From Prevotella sp. (lineage in GTDB: Bacteria > Bacteroidota > Bacteroidia > Bacteroidales > Bacteroidaceae): DNA of 64,000 nucleotides. The stretch lies in the NCBI GenBank assembly GCA_017847725.1, contig JAGAXW010000019.1, positions 1 through 64,000 of the forward strand, given 5' to 3'. Positions 37,811 through 47,060 of the stretch are shown here, in pieces (the first letter of the stretch is position 1; every line of letters begins with the position of its first letter). The notes under the pieces were generated by a model. It saw only the letters and a program-made list of their open reading frames with translations. It had not been told where the DNA came from and did no database searches. A program made the position numbers and the translations under genes.

Positions 37811-38659
37811 TCACCGTAATGTGGTAGCCTCTGGCAGGCCATACCGCTCTTGCAGGCGACGCAGCGTGCCGTCGCTCTTCATGCGGCGGATAATACTGTT
37901 TACCGCCTGCAGCAGGTCGTCCTGCCCCTGCTTCATCAGCACGCCTATCTCGCCATGGGTAAAGGGGGTGTCCAGCAGCGGGGCAGCAAGGCGCGCATCG
38001 GCCTGCACATAGTAGGGTGCCTCCGTGATTTCGGTTATCATGACATCGGCCTCTCTGGCCGCGATGCACGAGGGTATTTCCTCGTTTCTCTGGTTGACGA
38101 CAATCGTGGCATGCGTCAGCTTCTCACGGGCGAACTTCTCGTTCAGTCCGCCGGGATTCACCATCACGCGCACCTCGGCCTTATCGATGTCCTGCAGCGA
38201 CAGATACCTATCGCTCTCTGCGGCCCTACACAGGATGGTCTTGCCGTTGGCCAGATAGCCTTCGCTCATCAGCATGGTTGCCTTTCTGGTCTCTGTAATG
38301 GTAATACCGCCGATGGCCATATCGAAGGTCTGTGGCTCGGCCTGCACGTCGGTTGTCAGCGTAGGCCACGAGGTCTTGACGAACTGTACGCTCACGCCCA
38401 GCTCGCCGGCAATCCTCCGGGCCACCTCTATGCCGAAGCCCCAGTAGGTGCCGTCGTGCTCACAGAACGTCAGCGGCCGGTAGTCGCCCGTGGTTCCGAC
38501 GAGCAGTATGCCACGCTCTACTATCTCAGCTACCTTTCCCTCGGCAGGCTGTCCCGTGGGGTTGTCATCACTGCTGCATGCTGCCGGAACCGTCGTACTG
38601 AACAGGGTCAGCAGGAGCGTCAGCAGCCAATACTTCTTTCTTGTCTTTTCTTTCATCAT
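37811..38659 (-). CDS. Periplasmic SBP3-fold lipoprotein, cyclohexadienyl dehydratase-like
   Basis: The start is ATG 38659 (the frame extends one TTG further). The 282-residue lipoprotein has lipobox STTVPAAC followed by SSDD. It has the amino-acid-binding SBP_bac_3 fold but matches cyclohexadienyl dehydratase (PheC) blocks closely: LLVGTTGDYRPLTF, TSWPTLTTDVQAE, FDMAIGGITITETRKA, MVNPGGLNEKFAR and ADVMITEITEA. The Glu expected for catalysis in the last block is kept. PheC enzymes turn prephenate or arogenate into phenylpyruvate or phenylalanine. A plain amino-acid-binding protein remains possible. It is the last gene of the glycine-cleavage operon, 29 nt after lpdA. Confidence 0.7.
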   Translation of the reverse strand: MMKEKTRKKYWLLTLLLTLFSTTVPAACSSDDNPTGQPAEGKVAEIVERGILLVGTTGDYRPLTFCEHDGTYWGFGIEVARRIAGELGVSVQFVKTSWPTLTTDVQAEPQTFDMAIGGITITETRKATMLMSEGYLANGKTILCRAAESDRYLSLQDIDKAEVRVMVNPGGLNEKFAREKLTHATIVVNQRNEEIPSCIAAREADVMITEITEAPYYVQADARLAAPLLDTPFTHGEIGVLMKQGQDDLLQAVNSIIRRMKSDGTLRRLQERYGLPEATTLR

Positions 38660-38688
38660 CAAATGTTGTGTTGGTTGGAATTAGCAGT

Positions 38689-39939
38689 TTACTCCACGGC
38701 GCTCCGCAGCAGTTCGCCGAGTGTTGGATGGATGTGCACCATGTCACGCAACTGGTCGACGGTGGTGTCGCGACAGATGAGGGCAGACACCTCCTGCACG
38801 ATGTCGGCAGCATGGGCACCGTAGGCGTGGCAGCCCAGCAGACGGCCGTCGGCGACGGCGGAGAAGAGCTTGAGCATGCCCTCTGACTGATTCATGGCGA
38901 GCGCCTTGCCGTTGGCACGCCAGAACGACTTGTGACAACGATAGTCGACACCCAGTTCCCTAAGCCGCTCTTCGGCGGGTCCCACACAGGCGGCCTCGGG
39001 GTCGGTGAAGATGGCGGCAGGCATGACGTCGAAGCGGATGCCGTCGGCACGGCCGAGAATATGGTTGACGGCACGCACGGCCTGCATCTCGGCAGCATGG
39101 GCCAGCATCTGGCGGCCATTGACGTCGCCGATGGCGTAGATGGCCGACGGAGCAGCAGCGGGGACGGCGGTCAGCCGGAAGTTGTCGTCGACGGGGATGC
39201 CGCCGGCTACGGGGGATATGCCCACCGCCTCGAGGTTCAGTCCCTCGGTATTGGGCTGTCGACCAGTGGCCATAAGGATGACATCAGCATCGATGTCGGC
39301 AAGGCGCTGCACGGCGGTCTTCATGCGGAAGATGATGCCTCGTTTCTCTAACAGTTTGCGCAGCCGCTTGGCAATGTCGGCATCGACCATGGGCAGACAT
39401 TCCTTGAGGTACTCGATGACGGTGACCTCCGTACCGAAGCGACTGAAGATGCTGGCGAACTCCATGCCGACGACGCCGGCACCGATGACGGCAAGCCGGC
39501 GGGGCTGCTCCGTGAGCTGGAGCAGACGGGTACTGTCGACCAAGCGCTCGTCGTCGATGTCGGGCAGCGGCAGGAGCTTGGCACTGCTGCCGGTGGCAAT
39601 GATGATGTTCGTGGCGGTAACCGTCTCGTCGCCCACAGAACATGCGGAGGGACTGACAAAGCGGGCGTGGCCGCGCAGCAGGGTGATGCCGGGAGCCGAG
39701 AGGATGCCCTCCACCCCACTGCGCAACTGCTGCACCACCTGCTGTTGCCGCTCACAGGCCTCAGCAAACGAGGCGGCATGGACGTAGGTCTTGGTGGGTA
39801 TGCACCCGCGATTCAGGCAGGTGCCCCCCACCTCGTCCTGTTCGGCTACGACCACCTGCAGGCCCTGCTTGGCGGCATATGCTGCGGCGCGATAGCCTCC
39901 TGGCCCCGCACCGACTACCAGTAGATCAGTGTGTATCAT
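38689..39939 (-). CDS. lpdA: Dihydrolipoyl dehydrogenase (short form), glycine cleavage L protein
   Basis: A 416-residue flavoprotein that reoxidises dihydrolipoyl GcvH using NAD+. The FAD fingerprint VVGAGPGGYRAA (about 8-19), the redox disulfide GGTCLNRGCIPTK (Cys41/Cys46), the NAD motif VIGAGVVGMEFASIFSRFG and the C-terminal His-Glu pair in HIHPTLGE (about 402-409) are all present. It is some 50 residues shorter than usual. The strand pair normally between the NAD motif and DVILMATGR is largely missing and the FAD domain is also trimmed. The start overlaps the end of gcvPB by 14 nt, showing translational coupling. Confidence 0.9.
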   Translation of the reverse strand: MIHTDLLVVGAGPGGYRAAAYAAKQGLQVVVAEQDEVGGTCLNRGCIPTKTYVHAASFAEACERQQQVVQQLRSGVEGILSAPGITLLRGHARFVSPSACSVGDETVTATNIIIATGSSAKLLPLPDIDDERLVDSTRLLQLTEQPRRLAVIGAGVVGMEFASIFSRFGTEVTVIEYLKECLPMVDADIAKRLRKLLEKRGIIFRMKTAVQRLADIDADVILMATGRQPNTEGLNLEAVGISPVAGGIPVDDNFRLTAVPAAAPSAIYAIGDVNGRQMLAHAAEMQAVRAVNHILGRADGIRFDVMPAAIFTDPEAACVGPAEERLRELGVDYRCHKSFWRANGKALAMNQSEGMLKLFSAVADGRLLGCHAYGAHAADIVQEVSALICRDTTVDQLRDMVHIHPTLGELLRSAVE

Positions 39940-41410
39940 TCAGCATCTGTTTATAGGTTACCACGGGGTGCTTGGCTGCCAGCACGTCGTCGACACGGCC
40001 GATGGGCGTCTGGTGGGGAGCCGACTTCACCAGTTCCGGGTCGGTCTTGGCCTCCTCGGCTATCTGGCGCATCACGCGGATGAAGCCGTCGATGGTGTCC
40101 TTCGACTCGCTCTCCGTGGGTTCAATCATCAGACTTTCGTGGAAGAGCAAGGGGAAATAGATGGTGGGCGCATGATAGCCGTAGTCGAGCAGTCGCTTGG
40201 CCACATCCATCGTGGTGACGCCCGTCGACTTATCCTTCAAGCCGTCGAACACGAACTCGTGCTTGCACAATCCCTCGATGGGCAGTTCGTAGACGTCCTT
40301 GAGCGACTCCTTGATATAGTTGGCGTTGAGGGTGGCCAGCGGGCCCACCTGCTTCACGTGCTCACGGCCCAGCGTGAGGATATAGACGTAGGCCTTGACC
40401 ATTACACTGAAGTTGCCGAAGAAACTGCCGACACTGCCGAGTGCCTGCTCATAGTCGCCCTTCGCAACACGGAACTCGCCCTCGTCCATCACCACGCGCG
40501 GCGTGGGCAGGAAGGGCTCCAGTCCCTGGCGCACACCCACAGGACCGCTGCCCGGCCCTCCGCCTCCATGGGGTGTGGAGAACGTCTTGTGCAGGTTGAT
40601 GTGCATCACGTCGAAGCCCATGTCGCCCGGACGACAGACGCCCAGCATGGGGTTCAGGTTGGCACCGTCGTAGTACATCAGTGCACCGCAGTCGTGCACC
40701 ATGCGCGTAATTTCGGGGATGGCGTGTTCGAAGATGCCGAGCGTATTGGGATTGGTCATCATCATGGCCGCCACCTGCGGGCCGCACTCGTCCAACAGAC
40801 GGCGAAGGTCACCGACGTCGACCGTACCATCGGGCAGGCTCTTCACCTCGACCACCTCCAGTCCGCAGACAGCTGCCGAGGCGGGATTGGTGCCGTGGGC
40901 CGAATCGGGAATGAGCACCTTAAGGCGCTGCGTGTCGCCACGGCTCTCATGATAGGCGCGGATGACCATCAGCCCGGTCAGTTCACCGTGGGCACCGGCA
41001 CAGGGGTTGAGCGTAAACTCGCTCAGACCGGTCAATTCGGCCAATGCCTCCTGCAGGCGGAAGTAGAGTTCCAGTGCGTGCTGGCACGTCTCTGCCGGCT
41101 GCATGGGATGCAGCGCGGAGAAGGTGGGCAGGGCGGCTATCTCCTCATTGATAGCTGGGTTGTACTTCATGGTGCATGAGCCCAGCGGATAGAAGCCGTC
41201 GTCGACACCGAAATTGTTGTGGCTCAGATTGGTATAGTGGCGCACCACAGTCGGCTCGTCGCACTCGGGCAACTGTGCCTCCTGCTGTCGGCAGAGGGTG
41301 GCAGGCAGTTCGTCGAGCCCGTGACCATAGGTATTCTTAGGGAGCGAATAACCTACGCGCCCCGCCTTCGACAGTTCGAAAATCAAGTTTCCATATAGTT
41401 TGTTGTTCAT
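39926..41410 (-). CDS. gcvPB: Glycine dehydrogenase (decarboxylating) subunit 2
   Basis: A 494-residue PLP subunit of the split P protein. The PLP-binding lysine lies in HINLHKTFSTPHGGGGPGSG (Lys275). SCTMKYNP, PCAGAHGELTGL and DSAHGTNPASA are further family blocks. Together with subunit 1 it decarboxylates glycine and passes aminomethyl to lipoyl-GcvH. The ATGA overlap with gcvPA (4 nt) and overlap with lpdA indicate one operon. Confidence 0.95.
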   Translation of the reverse strand: MNNKLYGNLIFELSKAGRVGYSLPKNTYGHGLDELPATLCRQQEAQLPECDEPTVVRHYTNLSHNNFGVDDGFYPLGSCTMKYNPAINEEIAALPTFSALHPMQPAETCQHALELYFRLQEALAELTGLSEFTLNPCAGAHGELTGLMVIRAYHESRGDTQRLKVLIPDSAHGTNPASAAVCGLEVVEVKSLPDGTVDVGDLRRLLDECGPQVAAMMMTNPNTLGIFEHAIPEITRMVHDCGALMYYDGANLNPMLGVCRPGDMGFDVMHINLHKTFSTPHGGGGPGSGPVGVRQGLEPFLPTPRVVMDEGEFRVAKGDYEQALGSVGSFFGNFSVMVKAYVYILTLGREHVKQVGPLATLNANYIKESLKDVYELPIEGLCKHEFVFDGLKDKSTGVTTMDVAKRLLDYGYHAPTIYFPLLFHESLMIEPTESESKDTIDGFIRVMRQIAEEAKTDPELVKSAPHQTPIGRVDDVLAAKHPVVTYKQMLNDTH

Positions 41411-42747
41411 GCCATATCCTCCCCGAATTGTTTGATGGTTAGCACCAGGTCGTCAATCTCATCGCGCGTCCGCTGCTCGGTGACGGCCAGCATCAGCGTG
41501 TGCGGGTCTACCTTCACGCCAGCCATGAAACCGGCTTCGGTACACTCCTGCATCAGTGCATCAAGGTCGCCGTCGTAAGTAACGCAGAATTCGTTGAAGA
41601 ACGGCTGGTCATACTTCAGTCTGAAACCGGGCAACGCCAGCAGCTGGTCGCAAAGGTAGTGCGCACTGGCATACGACAGTTCGGCAGCATGGCGCAGCCC
41701 CTGACGCCCCATGACCGAGAGGTAGATGGTGACGTAAAGGGCCATCAGGCTCTGGTTGGAACAGATGTTCGACGTGGCTTTCTGGCGGCGGATGTGCTGT
41801 TCACGAGCCTGCAGCGTGAGCACAAAGGCCCGCTGCCCGCGACTGTCGCGCGTCAGCCCAACGATGCGTCCGGGCATCTTGCGGATGAGCTTCTCCGTGC
41901 AGCACATATAGCCTACGCCGGGACCACCAAACGACATGGGGATGCCCAGCGACTGTCCGTCGCCTACGGCGATGTCGGCACCCCACTCTGCCGGTGTCTT
42001 CAGCACAGCCAGGTCGGCAGCGATGCTGTTGACGACAAACAGGGCTTTCTGCTCATGGACGGCATCGGCAAAGCCTGTATAGTCCTCGATGATGCCATAG
42101 TAGTTGGGGCTCTGCACGACAACGCCAGCCACGCCACCCTGCTGCAGGCGGGCCTCCATGGCGGCTCTCGACGTCAGGCCGTCGTGCTCGGCTATCGGCT
42201 CAATGCGGATGCCGTGGTATCTGGCATAGGTCTCCACGACGCGGCGCACCTTGGGGTCGACCGTGGCACTGACGAGCACCGTGTCGGCCTTCTTGGCAGC
42301 GCCATAGGCCATCATCACTGCCTCGGCCGTGGCCGTGGCACCGTCGTACATCGAGGCGTTGGAGACATCCATGCCCGTCAGCTCGGCCATCATCGACTGA
42401 TACTCGAAGATGTAGTGCAACGTACCCTGGGAAATCTCGGCCTGATAAGGGGTATAACTGGTCAGGAACTCCGAGCGCCGGATTATGCTCTGGATAATGG
42501 ACGGTGCATAGTGGTCGTAGATGCCGGCACCGGCAAAAACGGTAAGTGGCTGGTTCGGCATGAAGTCGCTGATGTCGGCAAACAGCCGCCTGACCTCCAC
42601 CTCGCTCATCGCCTCGGGCAGGTTGTACTCCCTGCGGAGGCGGATGGCCTCGGGCACGTCGGCATAGAGGTCGTCAAGCGTCTTGACGCCCACACGGTCG
42701 AGCATGGTCTGCAGGTCGTCGTCGGTATGGGGGAAATACTTGTACAT
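41407..42747 (-). CDS. gcvPA: Glycine dehydrogenase (decarboxylating) subunit 1
   Basis: A 446-residue partner of GcvPB with the N-terminal fold of the P protein (MYKYFPHTDDD, FAGAGIYDHYAPSIIQSI, FLTSYTPYQAEISQGTLHYIFEYQ, NASMYDGATATAEA, GDGQSLGIPMSFGGPGVG). The split two-gene form is usual in Bacteroidetes and Firmicutes. The gene follows gcvH by 19 nt and overlaps gcvPB. Confidence 0.95.
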   Translation of the reverse strand: MYKYFPHTDDDLQTMLDRVGVKTLDDLYADVPEAIRLRREYNLPEAMSEVEVRRLFADISDFMPNQPLTVFAGAGIYDHYAPSIIQSIIRRSEFLTSYTPYQAEISQGTLHYIFEYQSMMAELTGMDVSNASMYDGATATAEAVMMAYGAAKKADTVLVSATVDPKVRRVVETYARYHGIRIEPIAEHDGLTSRAAMEARLQQGGVAGVVVQSPNYYGIIEDYTGFADAVHEQKALFVVNSIAADLAVLKTPAEWGADIAVGDGQSLGIPMSFGGPGVGYMCCTEKLIRKMPGRIVGLTRDSRGQRAFVLTLQAREQHIRRQKATSNICSNQSLMALYVTIYLSVMGRQGLRHAAELSYASAHYLCDQLLALPGFRLKYDQPFFNEFCVTYDGDLDALMQECTEAGFMAGVKVDPHTLMLAVTEQRTRDEIDDLVLTIKQFGEDMA

Positions 42748-42766
42748 TCCGGTTGACTGTTGAGGG

Positions 42767-43147
42767 TTATTTCTCGCAGAATGTCGTATAGGCCTTGGCG
42801 TCCATCAGTTGGCCAAGTTCAGCGGTGTCGGCCATCTGCACCTTGATAATCCAGTGCTCATAGGCATCGCTGTTGATAAGTTCCGGCTGGTCGTCGAGGG
42901 CCTCGTTGACCTCAACCACCACACCGGTGACAGGCGATATCAGGTCGCTGGCGGCCTTGACACTCTCCACGGCACCAAACTCCTCGCCTGCCGACACCTC
43001 GTCGTCGACCTCGGGCATGTCTACATAGACCACGTTGCCCAAGGCATGCTGGGCATAGTCGGTGATACCGATGAAACCATAATTACCTTCTACACGTACA
43101 TACTCGTGTGACTCGCTGTAATAGAGTCCTTCCAATACTTTTGCCAT
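42767..43147 (-). CDS. gcvH: Glycine cleavage system H protein
   Basis: The start is ATG 43147 (MAKVLEGLYYSESHEYV); the open frame runs further back without coding character. The 126-residue lipoyl carrier has its lipoylation site at Lys64 in GAVESVKAASDL. It shuttles the aminomethyl group between P, T and L proteins. It lies 19 nt after gcvT. Confidence 0.95.
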   Translation of the reverse strand: MAKVLEGLYYSESHEYVRVEGNYGFIGITDYAQHALGNVVYVDMPEVDDEVSAGEEFGAVESVKAASDLISPVTGVVVEVNEALDDQPELINSDAYEHWIIKVQMADTAELGQLMDAKAYTTFCEK

Positions 43148-43166
43148 AATATATTCATTTAAGGTG

Positions 43167-44243
43167 TTACTTCTTATAATGTTTATCGTAGAAACGCTTC
43201 TTGCAGACGGTACCGGCAAAGATCTTCTTGCGGATCTGGATGTCGACAGCCGTACCCAAGGCCGCATAGCGGGCATCGATGAGCGCCATGCAGACGCTCT
43301 TGTCGGTGGAGATGGTATGGTAACCGGTGGTTACCTCGCCGATGGGGGCGCCATCCTTCAGTACGGTATAGCCGTGACGGGGGATGGCCTTGTCGTGCAG
43401 TTCGATACCTACCAACTTACGGGCGGGGCCGTCGGCTTTCTGGCGGGCCAGCGCCTCACGGCCGATGAACTCATCCTTGTCCAGCCTGACAAACATGGAG
43501 AGCCCAGCCATCACGGGAGATATCTCGGCCGACAGTTCGTCGCCATAGAGCGGCAGGCCGACCTCGAAGCGCAACGTGTCGCGGCATCCCAGTCCACAGG
43601 GCTTCACCCCGGCCGCCATCAGCCGGTCCCAACAGGTACGGATGTAGTCGGCATCGGCATATATCTCGAAACCGTCTTCGCCCGTATAGCCCGTGCGGCT
43701 GATGATGACGTCGCCCTCCTGTCGGAAGGTATAGAACTGCAGGTCGCGGCAGGCCAGACCCAACGTCTGCTCCACGACCGACTCGGCCTGCGGGCCCTGG
43801 ATGGCCAGCTCGCCATAGCGGTCGCTCTGGTGTTCGAGCACGACGTCGAAGCCGTTGGCATGCTGCTGAATCCACTCCCAGTCCTTGTCGATGTTAGAAG
43901 CGTTGATGACCAGGAAGTAGCGGTCGGCAGCCATCTTGTACACCAGCAGGTCGTCGACCACGCCGCCATCGTCATAGCACATCATGCCATAGAGTATCTT
44001 GCCTGCGGGGATGCCCCGCACATCGTTGGTGAAGATATGGTTAACATAACGTTCGGCATCGCGCCCGGCCACCAGCACCTCGCCCATGTGGCTCACGTCG
44101 AAGACGCCACAGGCTGTACGCACCGCCCGGTGCTCGTCAGCGATATCAGTGTATTGTATCGGCATGTCGAAGCCGCCAAAGGGGGACATCAGGGCTCCCA
44201 GTGCCACGTGTTTGTCATAGAGACAGGTTTTCTTGTTTTCCAT
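43167..44243 (-). CDS. gcvT: Aminomethyltransferase, glycine cleavage T protein
   Basis: A 358-residue folate-dependent enzyme. MSPFGGFDMPIQYT, CGVFDVSHMGEV, NHIFTNDVRGIPAGKILYGMM and DDLLVYK lie in the N-terminal folate-binding half, ISRTGYTGEDGFEIY in the middle, and GLGCRDTLRFEVGLPLYG after it. It releases ammonia and makes 5,10-methylene-tetrahydrofolate. It follows the lipoate-ligase gene by 21 nt. Confidence 0.95.
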   Translation of the reverse strand: MENKKTCLYDKHVALGALMSPFGGFDMPIQYTDIADEHRAVRTACGVFDVSHMGEVLVAGRDAERYVNHIFTNDVRGIPAGKILYGMMCYDDGGVVDDLLVYKMAADRYFLVINASNIDKDWEWIQQHANGFDVVLEHQSDRYGELAIQGPQAESVVEQTLGLACRDLQFYTFRQEGDVIISRTGYTGEDGFEIYADADYIRTCWDRLMAAGVKPCGLGCRDTLRFEVGLPLYGDELSAEISPVMAGLSMFVRLDKDEFIGREALARQKADGPARKLVGIELHDKAIPRHGYTVLKDGAPIGEVTTGYHTISTDKSVCMALIDARYAALGTAVDIQIRKKIFAGTVCKKRFYDKHYKK

Positions 44244-44264
44244 AATTATTAATAATGTGTGTTA

Positions 44265-44972
44265 TTACATCAGGTGTATGAAATCATCGCGCAGGTAGTT
44301 CTGCTCTATCTGCTCGATGTCGGCAATCTCGGCCGGCGTCAGCAGACGCTCCCCGTCGCAGAGTGTCTGGCGGATGAGCGACTTGACGTCGTCGAGGCTC
44401 AGCGTGACATGATCCTTCAGCAGGGTGATGCGCTGGTGTACGCTCTGGATGCCCTTGGCGTGCAGTTTCTCGGCACTCGGAGTGATGGCATGCAGCATGT
44501 GCTCCATATTCGTGTCGTAAAGCAGCGTGCTGTGTACGATGCTCTTGCCGGGCAGATGGTAGCAGGCCGTGCCACACACCTTGCGACCGCCTATCAGCAC
44601 GTCGTTATGGGCAGTGCCGACAGCCTCGACGCCCATCTTGCGGAGCACCAAAAGCACCATATTTACAAAACGGTTGAAAGCCAGCCCCACATGTTCGCCT
44701 GCGGTAATCATCGAGAGCATCAGATTGTCACAGTCGGCATAGACGCAGCCTCCGCCACTCTTGCGGCGATACATCTGTATGTGGTGGCGACGGCAGTAGT
44801 CGACGTCTACCTCCTGCTCAAGCGACTGGTTGCGACCGAAGATGACGGTAGGACCGACCTGCCACATGAAGAAACTGTCGCCTTCGATATGACGGGCTGC
44901 ATATTCCTCCATGGCCAGATAAAACGAGAGTCGTCTGGCGCTGTCGGTCGTTGGCAAGTCAAGGTACATCAT
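44265..44972 (-). CDS. Lipoate-protein ligase family protein
   Basis: A 235-residue BPL/LplA/LipB-fold protein with WQVGPTVIFGRNQSLEQEV, RRKSGGGCVYADCDNLMLSM (the lipoate pocket) and DVLIGGRKVCGTA (catalytic Lys expected here). It lacks the C-terminal accessory domain of E. coli LplA. As first gene of the glycine-cleavage operon it most likely lipoylates GcvH. Whether it activates free lipoate by itself or only transfers lipoyl or octanoyl groups cannot be decided. Confidence 0.85.
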   Translation of the reverse strand: MMYLDLPTTDSARRLSFYLAMEEYAARHIEGDSFFMWQVGPTVIFGRNQSLEQEVDVDYCRRHHIQMYRRKSGGGCVYADCDNLMLSMITAGEHVGLAFNRFVNMVLLVLRKMGVEAVGTAHNDVLIGGRKVCGTACYHLPGKSIVHSTLLYDTNMEHMLHAITPSAEKLHAKGIQSVHQRITLLKDHVTLSLDDVKSLIRQTLCDGERLLTPAEIADIEQIEQNYLRDDFIHLM

Positions 44973-45003
44973 CGATTTTCAGGTTAGCAGGCTGTATCTT
45001 TTG

Positions 45004-45034
45004 CAAATATATGAAGTTTTTATGTCATAAGCAA
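45004..45034 (-). promoter_or_regulatory. Promoter of the glycine-cleavage operon
   Basis: Minus-strand TATATTTG (45004-45011) with TTG (45032-45034) 20 bp upstream. It is back to back with the dxs promoter. Confidence 0.65.
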
Positions 45035-45050
45035 GTATTTTTAATTTTAT

Positions 45051-45081
45051 TTTGCAGTTTAATTGATTTGCAGTATCTTTG
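45051..45081 (+). promoter_or_regulatory. Promoter of dxs
   Basis: TTTG (45051-45054), 19 bp, TATCTTTG (45074-45081): full consensus. Expected transcript start is near 45088. Confidence 0.8.
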
Positions 45082-45125
45082 CACCAAAAATAAAAGCATA
45101 AGTAGCGATTTTGGACACATCTGAT

Positions 45126-47054
45126 ATGGGTTTGCTTACCCAAATACAATATCCCTCTGACCTGCGGAAACTGGATGTCGACCAGTTGCCGCAAGTGTGT
45201 CGTGAGCTGCGTGAAGACATCGTCAAGGAACTGTCGGTGAACCCAGGCCACTTGGCATCGAGCTTAGGAGCCATTGAGATAACGGTGGCACTGCACTACG
45301 TCTACGACACACCCGAAGACCGCATTGTGTGGGATGTAGGGCATCAGGCCTACGGGCACAAGATACTGACGGGACGCCGCGAACGTTTCAACACCAATCG
45401 CAAACTGGGCGGCATCCGTCCTTTCCCGTCACCAGAAGAGAGCAAGTACGATACATTCGTGTGCGGACATGCCAGCAACAGCATCTCGGCAGCGTTGGGC
45501 ATGGCTGTGGCTGCCAAGCATGAGCAGGCGGGCCCGCAGCGGCGCGTCGTGGCCATCATCGGCGACGGTGCCATGTCGGGCGGACTGGCTTTCGAAGGGC
45601 TCAACAACGCCTCGTCGACACCCAACGACATGCTGATCATCCTGAACGACAACAACATGTCTATCGACCGCGCCGTAGGTGGCATGCAGGAGTACCTGCT
45701 CTCACTGAACACCAACGAGACCTACAACGCCCTGCGCTTCAAGGTGTCACGCTGGCTGCACAACAAGGGATTTCTGGAAGACGACCGCCGCAAAGGACTG
45801 ATACGCCTGTCGAACGCCATCAAGTCGGCCATCTCTCACCAGCAGAACATGTTTGAGGGAATGGACATCCGATACTTCGGTCCCTTCGACGGACATAACG
45901 TGAAGGAACTGGTACGCATCCTGCGGCAACTGAAGGACATGCAGGGCCCCAAGCTACTGCATCTGCACACACAAAAAGGCCACGGCTATGCCCCTGCAGA
46001 AAAGGACGTCACCATCTGGCACGCCCCAGGCAAGTTTGACGCCGAGACGGGGGAACGACTGGTGAAGGACAGCACCAACAAGCCGCCCAAGTTTCAGACT
46101 GTCTTCGGCGAGACATTATTGGAACTGGCCCGACAGAACGACAAGATTGTGGGTGTGACACCCGCCATGCCAACAGGGTGCTCCATGAACATCATGATGA
46201 AGGAGATGCCGGAACGCACCTTCGACGTGGGTATCGCCGAAGGACACGCCGTCACCTTCTCGGCAGGCATGGCCAAAGACGGGCTGCAACCCTTCTGCAA
46301 CATCTACAGCGCCTTTGCACAGCGTGCCTACGACAATATCATACACGACGTCGCCATACTGCGACTGCCGGTCGTCATCTGCCTCGACCGTTCCGGACTG
46401 GTAGGCGAGGACGGACCGACACACCATGGTGCCTTCGACATGGCTGCCCTGCGCGCCGTGCCCAACCTGACCATTGCCTCACCCATGGACGAGTGTGAGC
46501 TGAGACGACTGATGTACACGGCACAATTGCCCGACAAGGGACCGTTTGTCATCCGCTATCCCAGAGGTTGCGGCTCGGTAGTAGACTGGCGTTGCCGGCT
46601 GGAGGAGATTCCTGTAGGCAAGGGGCGCAAGCTGCGTGACGGCAGCGACCTGGCCGTCATCACCATCGGCCCTATCGGCCACGACGTGGAAGAGGCCATC
46701 AGCCAATGGCTCACAGCCAACGGCCAGCAACCGACAACCATCGCCCACTACGACCTGCGCTTCCTGAAGCCGCTCGACGAGGAACTGCTACACGAGATTG
46801 GCAGGAAATTCCACAAAATCATAACGGTAGAAGACGGCGTGCGCAACGGAGGTATGGGGTCGGCCGTTTTGGAATGGATGGCAGACCATGGCTATGCGCC
46901 TGCCATCAGGCGCCTCGGTTTGCCCGACCACTTTGTGGAGCATGGCACGGTAGGCGAACTGCAACAGATTGTCGGCATCGACAAGGAGAGTATCAGAAAC
47001 GCTATAAGCAATTTGCTGTCCACCAACAGCCAAGAGCTAAAGGCCAAAAGCTAA
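45126..47054 (+). CDS. dxs: 1-deoxy-D-xylulose-5-phosphate synthase
   Basis: The start is ATG 45126 ([16 protein letters not shown]); the frame extends five codons back to a TTG. The 642-residue thiamine-diphosphate enzyme carries [17 protein letters not shown] (catalytic His region), [12 protein letters not shown], the ThDP motif [18 protein letters not shown]...NDNNMSI, and the transketolase pyrimidine half [17 protein letters not shown] with [18 protein letters not shown]. It condenses pyruvate and glyceraldehyde 3-phosphate, the first step of the MEP isoprenoid route. It lies 6 nt before trkA. Confidence 0.95.
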   Translation: MGLLTQIQYPSDLRKLDVDQLPQVCRELREDIVKELSVNPGHLASSLGAIEITVALHYVYDTPEDRIVWDVGHQAYGHKILTGRRERFNTNRKLGGIRPFPSPEESKYDTFVCGHASNSISAALGMAVAAKHEQAGPQRRVVAIIGDGAMSGGLAFEGLNNASSTPNDMLIILNDNNMSIDRAVGGMQEYLLSLNTNETYNALRFKVSRWLHNKGFLEDDRRKGLIRLSNAIKSAISHQQNMFEGMDIRYFGPFDGHNVKELVRILRQLKDMQGPKLLHLHTQKGHGYAPAEKDVTIWHAPGKFDAETGERLVKDSTNKPPKFQTVFGETLLELARQNDKIVGVTPAMPTGCSMNIMMKEMPERTFDVGIAEGHAVTFSAGMAKDGLQPFCNIYSAFAQRAYDNIIHDVAILRLPVVICLDRSGLVGEDGPTHHGAFDMAALRAVPNLTIASPMDECELRRLMYTAQLPDKGPFVIRYPRGCGSVVDWRCRLEEIPVGKGRKLRDGSDLAVITIGPIGHDVEEAISQWLTANGQQPTTIAHYDLRFLKPLDEELLHEIGRKFHKIITVEDGVRNGGMGSAVLEWMADHGYAPAIRRLGLPDHFVEHGTVGELQQIVGIDKESIRNAISNLLSTNSQELKAKS

Positions 47055-47060
47055 CAGCCT

